From: Isoetes taiwanensis
Lineage: Eukaryota; Streptophyta; Lycopodiopsida; Isoetales; Isoetaceae
Length of the DNA stretch: 64,000 nt
Direction of reading: 5' to 3'
NCBI GenBank assembly: GCA_021234155.1
Contig: JAJEKV010000149.1
Coordinates: forward strand, 308,001 to 372,000
Shown: positions 11,007 through 22,270 of the stretch, piece after piece
How the letters are laid out: each line of letters opens with the position of its first letter
Numbering within the stretch: position 1 is the stretch's first letter
The notes under the pieces: model-generated
What the model was told of the DNA's origin: nothing
The model's database searches: none
What the model saw: only the letters and a program-made list of their open reading frames with translations
Position numbers and translations under genes: made by a program

Positions 11007-11806
11007 CTACTGTACACAGATTTTGAGTTCATCTATTGCACTAGGTTCTTGTTGTGGCTTAATGCCAACATGATCAATCTTAGCCCTGGAGGATTGTTGG
11101 TTATCTTCTTCTTTCAATAGACCTGACACTGGATTAATAGACATGTGTATTTCAATAGGTGGAACAAGCTCTTGCCCCTCTTCTTCTACCTCTGTTAGTC
11201 CCGGGTCATGTTCAGCTGGAAACTTAACCTGTCTTGTTGCACTAGGTTCTTGTTCCTCTTGATGGTCAACACATTCCATAGTGGCTCCTTGGTTCTGTTC
11301 TTCCATCACCATGCTGCCAGCTTCATCAGAAGACACATGTACCTCAACAGCCAAACCAGACTTTTGTCCTCTTGCTTCTAATTGTCTAGCATTTTGTTCT
11401 TGAAGGTCAACTTGATTTTCTGTTGTAGCAGGTTCTTGCGCCTCCTGGATATCCTCAGCAGCTGATGTAGAAGCCTGTACTTGAACAGCCAGACCAGGCT
11501 CTTGGCCATTTTCTTTAGGACTCGGTTTAACTTCCTCCAAAAGATCAATGTGCTCATCTGTTGCACTAAGTTGTTGCTGTGGCTTAATGCCAATGTGATC
11601 CATCTTAGCCCCGGGGGATTGTTGGTTATCTTCTTCCTTCAATAGACCTGACACTGCGTCAATAGACATGTTTATTTCCATAGGCATAATAAGCTCTTGT
11701 CCCTCTTCTTCTACTTCTGTTAGACTTGGATCTTGTTCAGCTGGAAACTCAACCTCTCTTGTTGTACTAGGTTCCTGTTCATATGGGAACCATTAGATAA
11801 CCTAGA
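11007..11806 (-). CDS. Antisense ORF in the pseudo-LTR, acidic repeat protein (right copy)
   Basis: The 226 residues following the ATG near 11687 are identical to those of the left-copy antisense ORF. It has the same pair of units of about 75 residues and the same E/Q-rich middle. The two copies were probably made in the same insertion, so identity here does not itself show selection. Function is unknown. Confidence 0.4.
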
Positions 11807-12592
11807 CCTTGTTCTTTTCATAACAAGGATTGAGAGTGACATGTTATGGATCGGAGTTCACTACTTGAATAATGTGATTAAGTTTATAATAATCTTTTGA
11901 TTTCATAAGCATATACTAATGTCTATTTAAACGTCTAATTATTTGTAAAGAACAATTTGGTGAAAGGCAATACGCTGAGTAACTCCATAGCTTACCTGTG
12001 GTAGCTTAGGCATTTACCCTTCTAAGGCTAATTGCTTATGGTTTTATTGCAGGTAACCGGAGTTCCTCCTCCAGATTTCTTTTTGTAAATCTTTTCATGG
12101 GAGCTATATATATTTTCTACAACTCATGTTCTGGAAATGGTGATCTCTAAACAATGTTATTTGTTTCTGAAGAATGCACAAAAAACAGTACATGGTTATG
12201 ATTTTAATTGCTTTAGGTTAAGACACTATGTTGTTTTCAGACAATGCAGTCTATAAGCGTATTTTGTGTTTTGTTAAAGGAATTGTTTCCCCATGCAATA
12301 TATTAAGTTTATCTTGGCCTTATTTCATCTAAGGTAAATGCAAATTATTCTGTTATACTTTAGGAAAAGAAAAAGTTGTTTAAATAATTGAGGACTCATT
12401 CCTATTATGTATCATTCCTATTATGTATCAAAGATAATGATTCTTATTTCTTCGGATTCAAGTCTTGGCCTGGAAAAAGGATTACACCTATCCTTTTTCT
12501 AGGATTGCTAATTGGGTCTTTACGTCCTTGATTGGACTGTAAGACAAAAGTCTTAAGTACCTGGGGTATTTTAAGACTTAAGGCATTTTTTT

Positions 12593-14380
12593 TATTAACT
12601 AAGCTATTTTGCTTCAACTAAGTAATTTTGCTTGAACAGACAATAATGATCCAGAGATCTCTTCTGCATATGACTACAAGTGGTAATGTCAAGTTTAATG
12701 CTTCAATAATCAAATATATGTTTTGTGATCCAGATAAATACAATTGTTAATTGGTTATCTCATGGCAAGGATTGCTTTTTTGGCTAAAAAATATAAAAAT
12801 ATTGAACATGAGACCTTTGAAAAAAGACATTTTAAGTTGCAATTATGCCTTGATATTCAATAAGGTTCTAGGGGTTCTTTTTGGATACTATACGAATATT
12901 TCTTGGTCCAGCCATCATATGTTTGATGGTAAATGGCTTAAGCATGCCTATATGAATATATGAAGGAAAAAAATGGTAAGATAAAAATTTTCAATGATAT
13001 GGCTTTAGGCAAATACGTGAAAATTTTTTGCTCAATGAAACTGTGGCGCCAAAACGGCCGCCCAAAGGGCTAAGCCTGACCTATTTTTCATGCTGGAAAT
13101 GAGATGCAGAGGAGATGGTGATTTACCCTTTGCCTTATACAGCTAGTCTCCAAAGCCTAACTGGCAGATATGGACAGAGCTCTTTGAGATCTAACTGCCG
13201 GTTTTTGAACTTTTGCAAGCCCAAAATTGGTGTGAAACTATGGTCTAGCATTTCGAAATCCTTTTTTCCATGGTCTAAACTGGCCTTTAAGCCTTGGGCC
13301 GGCATTTCGGGCAAGATCCGTTTCGTCAGCGATTGCATACTCTGTAAGCCGATGTGTGCACATGTTGCCTTTGCTCCAGGAAAAGATATTATACAGGGTC
13401 GTTTGAAGCACGAGAATGCAATGAAAGCACAAGTTTGTCTCAGCAGGCATCGAAGCATTCTGGCAAAGTAAAATATTCATGCAGTTGGCTTATCCGTTGA
13501 AGTTTTTTCTGGGCAAAAGCATCTACCTTAAATGCTGTGACCTCATTCCAGGTTTGTAATTGTTTGCTTTATATTCTTGAATAAGCCTCTGGATTATCAC
13601 ATGAAATTAAGATAGCATATTAAAAAGAATGTTTTTATGGTCTACAGAAATGGTCTGGATGAATACGATTTGGTTTGGCATATGCAGCCTTGTTTACATT
13701 TTGTTACAGGTTGTATAAACATTACTTGTTTTGAATTCAATATTCATACCAGAATGTGTTTTGAGCTCAGGAATACTGACAATCTCCTTATGGAAGTGGA
13801 GATTTATTGCATTAAATTGCTGTTGTGCGATATGCACAGGAAAAAACAGGCTAGTTTTTGCTAGTTTCCAGCACAACATTGATTGTGTTGTGTTGTTCTA
13901 ACAGAATAACTATTTTGAGGAACTACTTCATGAGATAAAGTTTGATAGCATAATGGAATGATTTCTATGGCATAAGAACAGTTCTGCAAATAATAGAAGT
14001 TTGGACCTATTCTAAGCTTCCATTGTTGTGTGGATTTAGCTTCCATAGCATGGCTGCAATTCGTTGACATCATAGCATGGCTGCAGTGAATTGAATTCAT
14101 AAGCTTGTTGTGCTTTGAGCGTATAAGCTGTATAAGCTGGATACATAAATGATATTATTACATGGCCATGGGATGTAAGTTTTTGGCAAGTTGATAAACT
14201 AGTTTATCTTTCGTTATACATCATGAACTATTGAAATAGACTTCAAGGTTCATTGCTAAATTTTTGCAATATGTTTATACATGTATTGCATAATGCTTAA
14301 AAATCTGATGATAATTGCAGATGCTAAATTAGTTTCAATTAATTTCATACATCTTTCTTGTTAAAGTTTACTCAGGGCAA
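12593..14380. other. Interval without a supportable gene
   Basis: Open frames of about 110 codons occur on both strands at 13115-13471, but they overlap each other, match nothing I know and lack splice or start context. The interval 12593-12660 repeats short words (gctattttgcttcaactaag, aattttgcttgaac). The rest is AT-rich with no clear structure. Confidence 0.6.
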
Positions 14381-14985
14381 AAGGATACAATTGGTGATCA
14401 GTGATAAACTGAGAGACCCAATGTACCTTTTGGCCCTTGCACATTTACCGTTTTTACGCTAATTGTGTATTGATTGGCTGCAGGTACGGGTTCTCTCCTC
14501 CTATTGTCTCTTTTTTGCTTTTCAGGGTTTGCTTTAGCTTGAAAGAGTATGGATTATGGAAATGAAGATGCTGGCTAAGGGAGCTTTGGAGCGATAAATG
14601 ATAAACATTTTTGGAATTTTATTGTCATGGACCATAGAGTTTTCAGTCGCGCTGGATGCTAATGCCTTTACATTGATAAGTATAAGGGTTGCTTTCATGC
14701 ACATCTTTGCAGTTGTATCTATATTTGTATTGAAGTTTTGGGCATTATTTTTAAGCTTCAGGACATATAGTTCATAGTCACAGAATTCAAGTTGACTTAT
14801 TTCTTGAGACTTTGGTGAGTAAATAACGATCTTCAGATTAAATTACTTAGGCTTTGGGAAAAGAGGTACTAGTCTAGACTAGCTTGCTCAGTCTAGATAG
14901 TAGGTGATAATACTGCCAAGGGATTGACCGAAGTAGATGTTGGTCTAGCGTATGCTAGTTCAAACCGGATTTTATTTTATTTTTA
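14381..14985 (+). repeat. Diverged relative of the pseudo-LTR repeat (right outer copy)
   Basis: This copy is collinear with 421-1095. The block at about 14425-14500 (cccttgcacatttacc, attgattggctgcagg, ttctctcctcc) and the closing block at about 14925-14980 (gggattgaccgaag, tagttcaaaccgg then T-rich) match the left outer copy at an identity that looks moderate. It also matches part of the young repeat near 5251-5345. Confidence 0.5.
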
Positions 14986-15545
14986 AGGCCTTAAAGGCCT
15001 TTCTCAACTCGCGAGTCGAGACAGGCCCTCCAAGAAAAAAAATTTACTTAGCAAAAAAATAAAAATAAAAAAATCGTTTTTATTCTACCTTTTTTTTTTT
15101 TGAAGAACTGTGTCATCAATATATTAAAAGGTTTTTATTCTACTTTTTTTGTTTAAGTAATTTTTTTTTTTTTTGAAAGGCCTTTCTCGACTCGCTAGAC
15201 CTGCGTTTTTCAATCTGAGCTGTTTTTCTAGACTCGCGAGTCGAGAAAAGCTCCCAGACCTGCCTTTTTTATTCTGAGCTGCCTTTCTCGACTCGCGAGT
15301 CAAGAAAGGCCCTCAGACTTGTGTTTTTCACTCCAAGCTGCCTTTCTCGACTCACGAGTCGAGAAAGGCCCTCAAAGTTGGGGTTTTTTTTTTTGGTTTG
15401 CGTTGAGGGTCTCAGAAAAGCTCTTAGAGGGGCCTTGAGGGCCTTTCTCGACTAAGGCCCTAAAAAAAGGGGGGGATTTTTTTTCCAGGAGCTATATTTC
15501 TCGAGTCGCGAGTTGAGAAAGGCCCTCAGACCTGCGCTTTTCAAT
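14985..15545. repeat. Palindromic minisatellite (ctcgactcgcgagtcgag units)
   Basis: Four to five imperfect units of about 60 bp are present. The core is a near-perfect palindrome ctcgactcgcgagtcgag flanked by cctttct and agaaaggccctcag, with spacers of the type cctgcgtttttcaatctgagctg and T-runs between. CG content in the cores is far above the surroundings. No ORF is present. Isolated half-cores also occur near 15955. Confidence 0.85.
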
Positions 15546-16558
15546 CTGAGCGGTTGTCTTTTTTTATTTGTATTGTCTGTACAGTAACTTCTTTAACTTG
15601 ATTTTATCTCTTCCAGTCCAGATCGTGAACAAAAAGGAGTCATTGAAAAACCCGTTCGTTGAAGAAAGAGGACGAGAAGAGGTTGGTGACATGCATTGGG
15701 CAGGCTAGCACGTTCAGATTTCTATTATCTTCAAGTTGCTTTCGTGGCTTAGAACACCTCGGACCTTTTTCCCAGTAGGTGGTCTGTGTACGAAAACGAC
15801 GTAATAGTTGTGATAGCTCGACCATCATGGTCTCTTCAACCACTGTAAAATACAATGTAATGAAATAATTTATGAACAAAAATTCAAAGCAGATTGCCAC
15901 TTTGTTTACAGCGAGATATCATTCTCATTGGTTTTAGATGTGCTCTTTACCTTCTCGACTCGCTAATTGAGAAAAGTAGACCATAATTTTCCTTAACATT
16001 TTTTTTCACACAGGAAAAAAGGCATCTTCTAAAGCAATAAAGGGGTTTCAATAGTTTCCCTCGTCCTTTTCGTATAAAATAACAGAGTTCCAGAAAAAAT
16101 GGGAATGGCAGAAAACTAAGCTTGATTAAATGTCTATTTTTTACTTGCCAAGAGCTAGTAGTGAAGATAGAAGCCTTTCACTTGATTTGATATGTTCCAT
16201 TGGATCTATCTCAAATAACCTCGGATCCATGCATTCCTTTTTCCAAAAACAAACCATGGGAACAATACATCACTAAACAAGATTGGGTAGACTATAAAAA
16301 ACAAAGCTTAGTTAAAGGTCTACTTTTTACTTCCCAAGAGTTAGTAGAAAGATAGAAGAGCCCTCATTGAGCAAATGAGAAATATAGCTAGCTGCAATAG
16401 ACATATGATATGTGGGAATGTACACATTCATATAGAGAAATGAAAATGTTTGTGGCAAAAATGTATGTGGAAGCATGCATGAAAGGACAACATAGAGCTT
16501 GTATTTGTTGTACACTGATACACATGGCATATATCATTAAAGCAGTCTTCATCTATAC
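15546..16558. repeat. Gene-free interval with an imperfect duplication
   Basis: Two related blocks at about 16105-16185 and 16290-16370 share aagcttgattaaa/aagcttagttaaa, tctactttttact and caagagttagtag-gatagaag. Nothing else is supportable in this interval. The minus frames at 15640-15900 and 16327-16724 look like shadows. Confidence 0.5.
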
Positions 16559-16572
16559 CTTGGAGCCGCATC

Positions 16573-16785
16573 CAGGCGAGGGTTGAGGCCAACAGTGCAC
16601 GCCTTGCAGGCCTCCTGACAGAGGTGGAGAACATAACATCTCGGATGTTGCGCAGGCAGTTGGTGCCAGAAAAAAGACGAATCACAGAATTGGAGGATCG
16701 CGTACGACAGGCAGATGATAGCATCCACTTGCTACAATTTGTGAGGCCAATACCGCCAGAGCTTGGCGGATATGAGGGGGTGTAG
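16573..16785 (+). pseudogene. LINE ORF1-like coiled-coil fragment
   Basis: About 70 codons are open to a TAG, with heptad-like spacing of Leu, Ile and Val and many Glu and Arg (ARVEANSARLAGLLTEVE, then RRITELEDRVRQADD). This is typical of the coiled coil in LINE ORF1 proteins. No start codon is in view. It lies at the left end of the LINE block. Confidence 0.5.
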
Positions 16786-17879
16786 ACACCGCGGTTGGCG
16801 ACTATGGAAGGAAGGGGACGCAGACGTGAACAGGGAGAGCGGAGACACCGTAACCCCGTCTCCTGATCCGTGCCGAAATATAGAGGCTAAGGCCACGCAG
16901 CATCTAGGAGCACTGTGCCGCCTCTCCTCACGAGGTTAGTGAGGCCACTGCGTGGAGACAGGAGTCCGCCGCTTTGGAAGCTAGCCGCAACCGAAGCGCC
17001 GGAGTAAGGATTTAGCACAGACGGAGCTGTGAGCGGGCAGGCCAAGCGTTCAAAGAAGGCAAGGGCCTCGGTGCCGAGGCACATGAGCAACTTTGCCATT
17101 GCACGGAGATGGTAAGACATGACAACGCCCCGCAAGAGCCGAGCCCGCATCCCGGAGAACGTAAACCACACAGCAAAGAAACACACCAACCCTCACAACC
17201 CACCAAATCCTGGTGGCGCCAACCTCGCAACACCCACGCGACAATAATATCGACACCGGGCCGCCACCACAAAGCGCCGGCCACACCATGCCTCACCCAC
17301 TCAACTAACACTGGGTAAAGGCCCTCACCAACTCAGAACAAAGATGCGGAGCAAGAATGTGGTTGAGCGAGGCACGGAGGAGTCCGGGAGAACATCTCAC
17401 TTCGGAGCTCGACACGATCTTGGACCGGGATGATGTTCCCCAAAGACTGCTGACCATTGGAGGCAGTCGTCATGGAATTATACGATCACCCCGGGTGGTC
17501 ATCTTCCGGTTGAAGGCGTGCAGGCGGGTGGCCATCTAGTCCGTGGCGGAAGTTGAAGGGGCGGCTCTGTCGTTGGCCGGAACCTGACCCGCAAACAAAA
17601 GAGACCAGAAAAGGAGCGTGCCAAAAGTCGAGGCCGCGGGACATGGAGGGGGCCCCGGGGCTGGTAGGGGAAGGATGCGAATTCGTGACCAAAACGGGGA
17701 TCACGAGGCACTGTCCCGAGTCCCCTCAGGGGGGCCCGGCTGGCTGGGTATCCACATCTTCCACTCCCTCCGGGACCACCACTACCACGGACAAGTGGGT
17801 GCATGCATGCCACTAAATAGGGATCGTGCCTCGGCGTGGTATCCTCGGAAGTGCAGAGTGGCTTTCCATGGCGCAAGGG

Positions 17880-18560
17880 GGGACAGTCTCAATTCGCCGC
17901 CATGGACATGGACCTTATCTTCCTCATGGGAACATGGGAACATGCCGTCTGAGAGCCCGATTTGCCGAGGATACCAGCGCCACTCGCGTCTTCAATGAGT
18001 GCACCGGGAAACGAGGACACGGAGGAATTGCGTGTTACTACCGCAGCCTTTGGCCTAACGGTCTCCCTGTGCAGCGCGCAGAGCTGCACAATGACAATTG
18101 TGGGTGCGAAACGGCGATGGCACCATCTCTTTGTGGCTTTTGCTACTTCCTTACATGCTGCAACTTTTACCACGCCAGACGGATGTGGGACGGGCAGAGC
18201 CCTATGTCGATCTATATGATGACATACACAGCGATGAACAATTGGGCAAGGTCATGTTGCTTGGAGATTTCAATGCGCCGCGACAAAGGCAGAAAGCGAG
18301 ATCCCAAAATTCGCACCTCTAGCTGAGGATGTGTTGCAAATGGACCCCGCAGTAGATGGTTTGGCCAAAGGGCCGGATGACGGGTGACCACGGTATGGCC
18401 GGCACTGTTCTTTGGCCGGGCATTATCTTTGACACGGTCATTTGCAATGGGCGGGCACGATGGCGGCCCCTCCACCGCTTCACTTGTAGAGCGGAGAACC
18501 GGGGGTGTGTGGTGGATTACGTGCTGACGAGCAGCAATGCCTACACTTGATCACTCGCTT
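17880..18560 (+). pseudogene. LINE endonuclease domain (AP/EEP type), frame-broken
   Basis: Motifs appear in alternating frames: an ETW-like WEH region near 17930, GHGGIACYYR near 18015, LLGDFNAPRQ at about 18257-18290 (the GDFN motif of EEP endonucleases) and VVDYVLTSS near 18510. At least two shifts are needed to link them. The interval 16786-17880 has several short frames but no motif I can name. Confidence 0.7.
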
Positions 18561-19209
18561 GATGTCGGGACAGTGGCCGGACGAGGAAGACTCAGCACCA
18601 TCAGCCCCTGTTTTGCAGATAGATTGGTGCCAACCGAGGCACCCATTGCTCCAACACCCCATGTACCGGTTGCGTGCGGACTATGATCATGCGGCGGGTC
18701 TATGCGAGGATGCTTGAGCATGAGCTGCCGAGTGCCGGCTCCCCACACTTCAACGGCTAGATGGCCCGGTGAACCAGCTCTTCCCGAGGATAGGGGATGA
18801 TGCTTTGGGAGAGGCAGCTCTCGACGATCCACGGGGCTGCAACCACCTTCCCCCCCAATCACCGGGTTCGATGACGAATGTCGAGTGAAACGATGGCTCC
18901 GCCAAGGCCGGACTCCCACCATTCACCGGCAGGCCGTCCGGTCAATACCGCTCCTTCCTCAAGACCAAGAAAGCCGGGTACCTTGGAAGCACCACTTCAG
19001 ATGTTTGGTCTACTAGATTGCCACCCTAGGGCCTTCGGAGAAAGGTTTTGAGTAAGCCTCGCACAGCCCACGGAAATATTACCCCGGAACAATGGCGTTT
19101 GAGATACTTGCTATTTGTATGACCCAATGGGAAGCCGGCACCTGTACCCTCTGAGCCAGGCCTAGCACTCGGTCATTGAAGGGGATGTCATAATGGGCCT
19201 GCAACGCCG

Positions 19210-20645
19210 CTAACGGGGAAGGCAGCAGATTTGGATGGTATCTGGCGTGAGCTTCTCAAGTGGGCGGGCCCCCAATGGTGCCGGGTTCTCAAAGACACTC
19301 TTCAACGAGGGCATTGCAAGAAGGCTTCCCCCCGCCTTTGGACTACCGGTGAGTTGTGCCCATATACAAAGCGGGGACCCCCACGACCCGATAACCATCG
19401 TACCATTATGGTGGATTTCGTCTTTGCCAAGTTGCTTGCGGGATTCTTGGAGTGGCCCGACACTTTGGGCGAAGGATGGAGAAGTCGCGGGCTCTCATGA
19501 GGCGAGCTTCCACCCCCGGCATTCTACTATTGACCATATCTTCACTCTGCGAACACTCATAGAGGATAGCGGAATCAACATGAATCTGTATTGTTGCTTT
19601 GTGGATTTAGAAAGGCTTTTGACCACGGTTGCCTCGGGATAAGTTGTGGGACAGATTGAGATTGACTAAGGGACCCCGTCGACTTTGAGAATGCTATATC
19701 TGGACTATCACGAGGCTTGCTCAGGGCCGTCTCACCTTTGTCGGGGGAGCCCGTTGTTAGTAGCATTGGGGTGCACGGGGCTGCCCTCTATCCCCGGCAG
19801 CTCTTGACATACATTGACCAGCTAGAAGAATGGCTAAAATTTGAGCACGGGGAGGCGCTCGGTTGATGCACCACATAATCCGGCAACTCATATATGTCGA
19901 TGATGTTGACTGCGCCGCGAGATATACTCGGAGGGACATGCAACGCCACACGGATGCTTTGGACACTTTCTCGCCAATTCCAGCGACATGAGAGTTAACT
20001 TGGCCAAGACAAGGGTCTTCGCCGGGTCCCATCATCCCGGCACCCGCCTTCCCTCATTCACTTACAGGTGGTAGTGGAGGTGGCTCGATCTTATAAGTAT
20101 TTGGGCATTCAGTTTTCTACTACCACACTTTGGGATGCATCCATCAGTTCGGGTCACCGCAGTCGGAAAGCCCGTATGCAATGCAAAACAATGACAAGGC
20201 AAAGAGTTGTATGCATGGGGTCACCAGGCACACTTGTTCAGGGCCTTGGTTGAACCGGTCCTCCTCTATGGGGCAGAAGTGTGGGGGCCAGTGATATCCC
20301 TCACCACTTGGAACGATCTAGAGCAGAGTCTGAGAAGGCCTTCTTGGCTCCGGCATTGGGAGTGAAATCCACGGTCCCATATCGAGATCTTGCTCGGGAG
20401 GCGAGGCTTCCTTCCATTCTGAGGGTCATTTGGAGCGTCACCTTATTTACTTCGAAGGTGGTGGCTATGGATGAAGCCCGACCGCCCAACCTTGCTTTGG
20501 CAGTGGCGATGGGCCCGCAGCGACTCAAAGCCTGCTGGAAAGACAAGCAAGCCCAGTGGTTCTCTCTATGGAATGTGCAGGCACACAGATGTGGACCAGT
20601 GCATACACCGAAGGAACGCGCTGCCTTGAAGCAAGATGCTTGATG
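19210..20645 (+). pseudogene. LINE reverse transcriptase, frame-broken
   Basis: Fragments in order: DNHRTIMVDFVFAKLL (about 19390), FHPRHSTIDHIFTLRTLIED (about 19510), LYCCFVDLE (RT motif A region, about 19587), YVDDVD catalytic box (about 19893), MRVNLAKTR (about 19988), a SYKYLGI segment (about 20088), and a C-terminal part with LAPALGVKSTVPYRDLARE. Frames change repeatedly and in-frame stops occur, so it is inactive. Confidence 0.8.
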
Positions 20646-21139
20646 CTTGCTTCATGGCCAAGCTTTGGGATGCGAGAGGCCCCTGTCACATGTCAAGGTG
20701 GCAAATTATCGACGGCGGGTTAATCCCATGCTCACGAGGGGCCCACACCACTACTGCGCACCCATCTACCCATGAAAAGCGGGGTGATTGCTTCCATTCA
20801 ACGAGGTGCACACCACCTCGCATTGAGGCGGGGAGATGGATTCCGGAAGAAGCGTGAGGGCCGAGTGCCGCCGGTGCTATCAGCGAGGCCATTGAGGATG
20901 AAAGTCACGCCCTCCGGGCTGTCCGTACCCGGCATATCCGGGCTCGGTATGCTCGGTTAGTTGTGCCCCATCAGGGCCTTGCATGAGCTAACGAAAGCAC
21001 GACCTCAGAGGGCTTGTTGGGATCGTACCTCCAGGGAGGTAATGGATCTGGACTCGGTTATGCCCCCGTCCAGACATTAACCTCGGTTGTACTTGTGATT
21101 ATGTATATAACTGTGCAGTATGTCAGCATCCTTATTGCT

Positions 21140-21272
21140 ACTAAGGTTTTTCCCCCGAAAACCCTTCGGGGCGGGGGTTTTTTAATCCTGGTAGTAATAC
21201 GCCTGCTGCTCTCTCTTTGTACTTGGGTCCCATAGGCCAGTTGGTCTCCGTGGACGATAAAATCATATTCTA
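21140..21272 (+). repeat. Shared 3' end of the LINE family
   Basis: A G/C hairpin (cccccgaaaacccttcgggg with the following gcggggg) and a T-run are followed by gtcccataggcca-ttggtctcc and gataaaa. The same order recurs at 50205-50330. Shared 3' ends are expected for LINEs, where the reverse transcriptase recognises the RNA 3' structure. Confidence 0.65.
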
Positions 21273-22161
21273 TTCTATCTATGATATTAACATTTCTACA
21301 TGGATACAAAATGCTACTAATCAATAGGCATCATATCTTGCAAACGCATTTGCACCAGAAGTTAGAAAGCCTCCATGGAATATCCCTTTTGTGCAAATGC
21401 TCATTTGCATAGATAGTTGAATCCACAAGGTGCCCTTGTTGTACATGTCCTCGAAAAGCTTAACATCGAAAAGCTTTTTTGCTATGGCCTTTTTGTTTGA
21501 AGGTTACTCAAACATGCTTTAAATGCATGGATAATTGTATCATATAATCCAACGTGATGGGGCTAAATATATAGCAAAATTGTTATTCTTGAGAAAATAA
21601 AGCATGGAATATCAAGCACAAAGAATATCAAATGTATCTCCCTGGTGTTGTCCAACCAACCTCTCAAACTGGCTTTTAATAATTGCTCCAGGACACATGC
21701 AAATATGCTCATTGTTTCTGCTCAGTGCCATATAGGGTAACACCCATACACTAATTTAACCCCATGCAATCCTTTACCAAAGGTAAAGCAAAAATTGAGT
21801 GCTTGATAATAGAGAGAATGACTGGCGCTGATGGTTTCTCTAAGCCTTGCATCCAAAGGGGTGAGGCCTTATAATCAAGACCCCTTTCTACCACTGGAAA
21901 CCATAAAAGGGATATTAAGATTTATATACACAACGTATATAAATCTGGAATGAGTAGAGTTTGCAAGTAGCCATGCACAATCATAAGTATCATAAGGATG
22001 TTATGTGAACATAATCAGAAAAGGGCAAATTGAAAACTAAATTTCAGTTCCTACTACTTGCAAATCATAACAAGATCCTATTATAAGAATATTATATAGG
22101 GAACAATAATTAAGAAGGCTATATGGAAAACCAAGCCTCAATTCTTGCACTTTATGTATTG

Positions 22162-22270
22162 GGGAATGCCATAGGGGACCCCCTTTCCAGTTTGGAAGGG
22201 GGCCTTCAACTGGCGTTAGCCGGGAGGGGGTCCCTTTCAAACCGGAAAGGGGGGACCCTATGGCATTCCC
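22162..22270. repeat. Foldback element with arms of about 40 bp
   Basis: The arms gggaatgccataggg-accccctttcc and ggaaagggggg-accctatggcattccc face each other and could form a long hairpin. The inner parts (gtttggaaggggg and ggagggggtccctttcaaac) also pair. No target duplication was identified. From 21273 to 23520 nothing else can be supported. Confidence 0.75.

Larger units (their letters stand above)
3381..12592 (+). mobile_element. Penelope-like retroelement with long pseudo-LTRs
   Basis: Two direct repeats (3381-5860 and 10117-12592) enclose a 4.26-kb core with two long ORFs, the second a reverse transcriptase of Penelope/rvt type. The repeats differ at only a few positions, so the insertion or its last rearrangement is recent. 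Penelope-like elements are known for such pseudo-LTRs, made by partial tandem copies. I see no Copia/Gypsy features (no integrase, protease, PBS or PPT) and no GIY-YIG endonuclease motif in either ORF. T-runs lie at both outer edges and at the inner junctions. No clear target-site duplication is visible. Alternatives are an rvt-like domesticated gene caught in a tandem duplication, or a non-Penelope element with convergent RT motifs. Confidence 0.7.
10117..12592 (+). repeat. Pseudo-LTR, right copy (2.48 kb)
   Basis: It repeats 3381-5860 with the small differences noted there. It starts at the end of a short T-run after aggaaggc and ends in a T-run followed by attaactaagc, where similarity to the left copy stops. 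The interval 9955-10116 between the RT stop and this repeat has no feature of its own. Confidence 0.93.
16559..21272 (+). mobile_element. LINE (non-LTR retrotransposon), full-length-like but frame-broken
   Basis: A GC-richer block stands out from its AT-rich flanks. In order it carries an ORF1-like coiled coil, apurinic-endonuclease motifs, reverse transcriptase motifs, a C-terminal tail and a 3' end shared with the LINE at 50200-50330. Every domain is broken by shifts and stops, so it is a fossil. The 5' border is set where composition changes near 16559. The 3' border lies at about 21272, after the shared cataggcca-ttggtctcc block and gataaaat. Confidence 0.8.

Noticed and set aside
3381-12592. 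Interpretation as an ordinary LTR retrotransposon
   Set aside because: The 2.48-kb repeats contain exon-like and antisense ORFs, lack TG...CA ends, PBS and PPT, and the RT is not of Copia or Gypsy type.
13115-13471. Overlapping ORFs of about 110 codons on both strands
   Set aside because: No recognised domain, no splice context, and both strands are equally open, so coding cannot be supported.
14985-15545. CRISPR-like array
   Set aside because: The units are palindromic minisatellite copies with similar spacers in a plant genome; there are no unique spacers and no cas genes.
17012-17311. Several minus-strand ORFs in the GC-rich LINE
   Set aside because: GC-rich sequence opens many frames by chance; the LINE motifs all lie on the plus strand.
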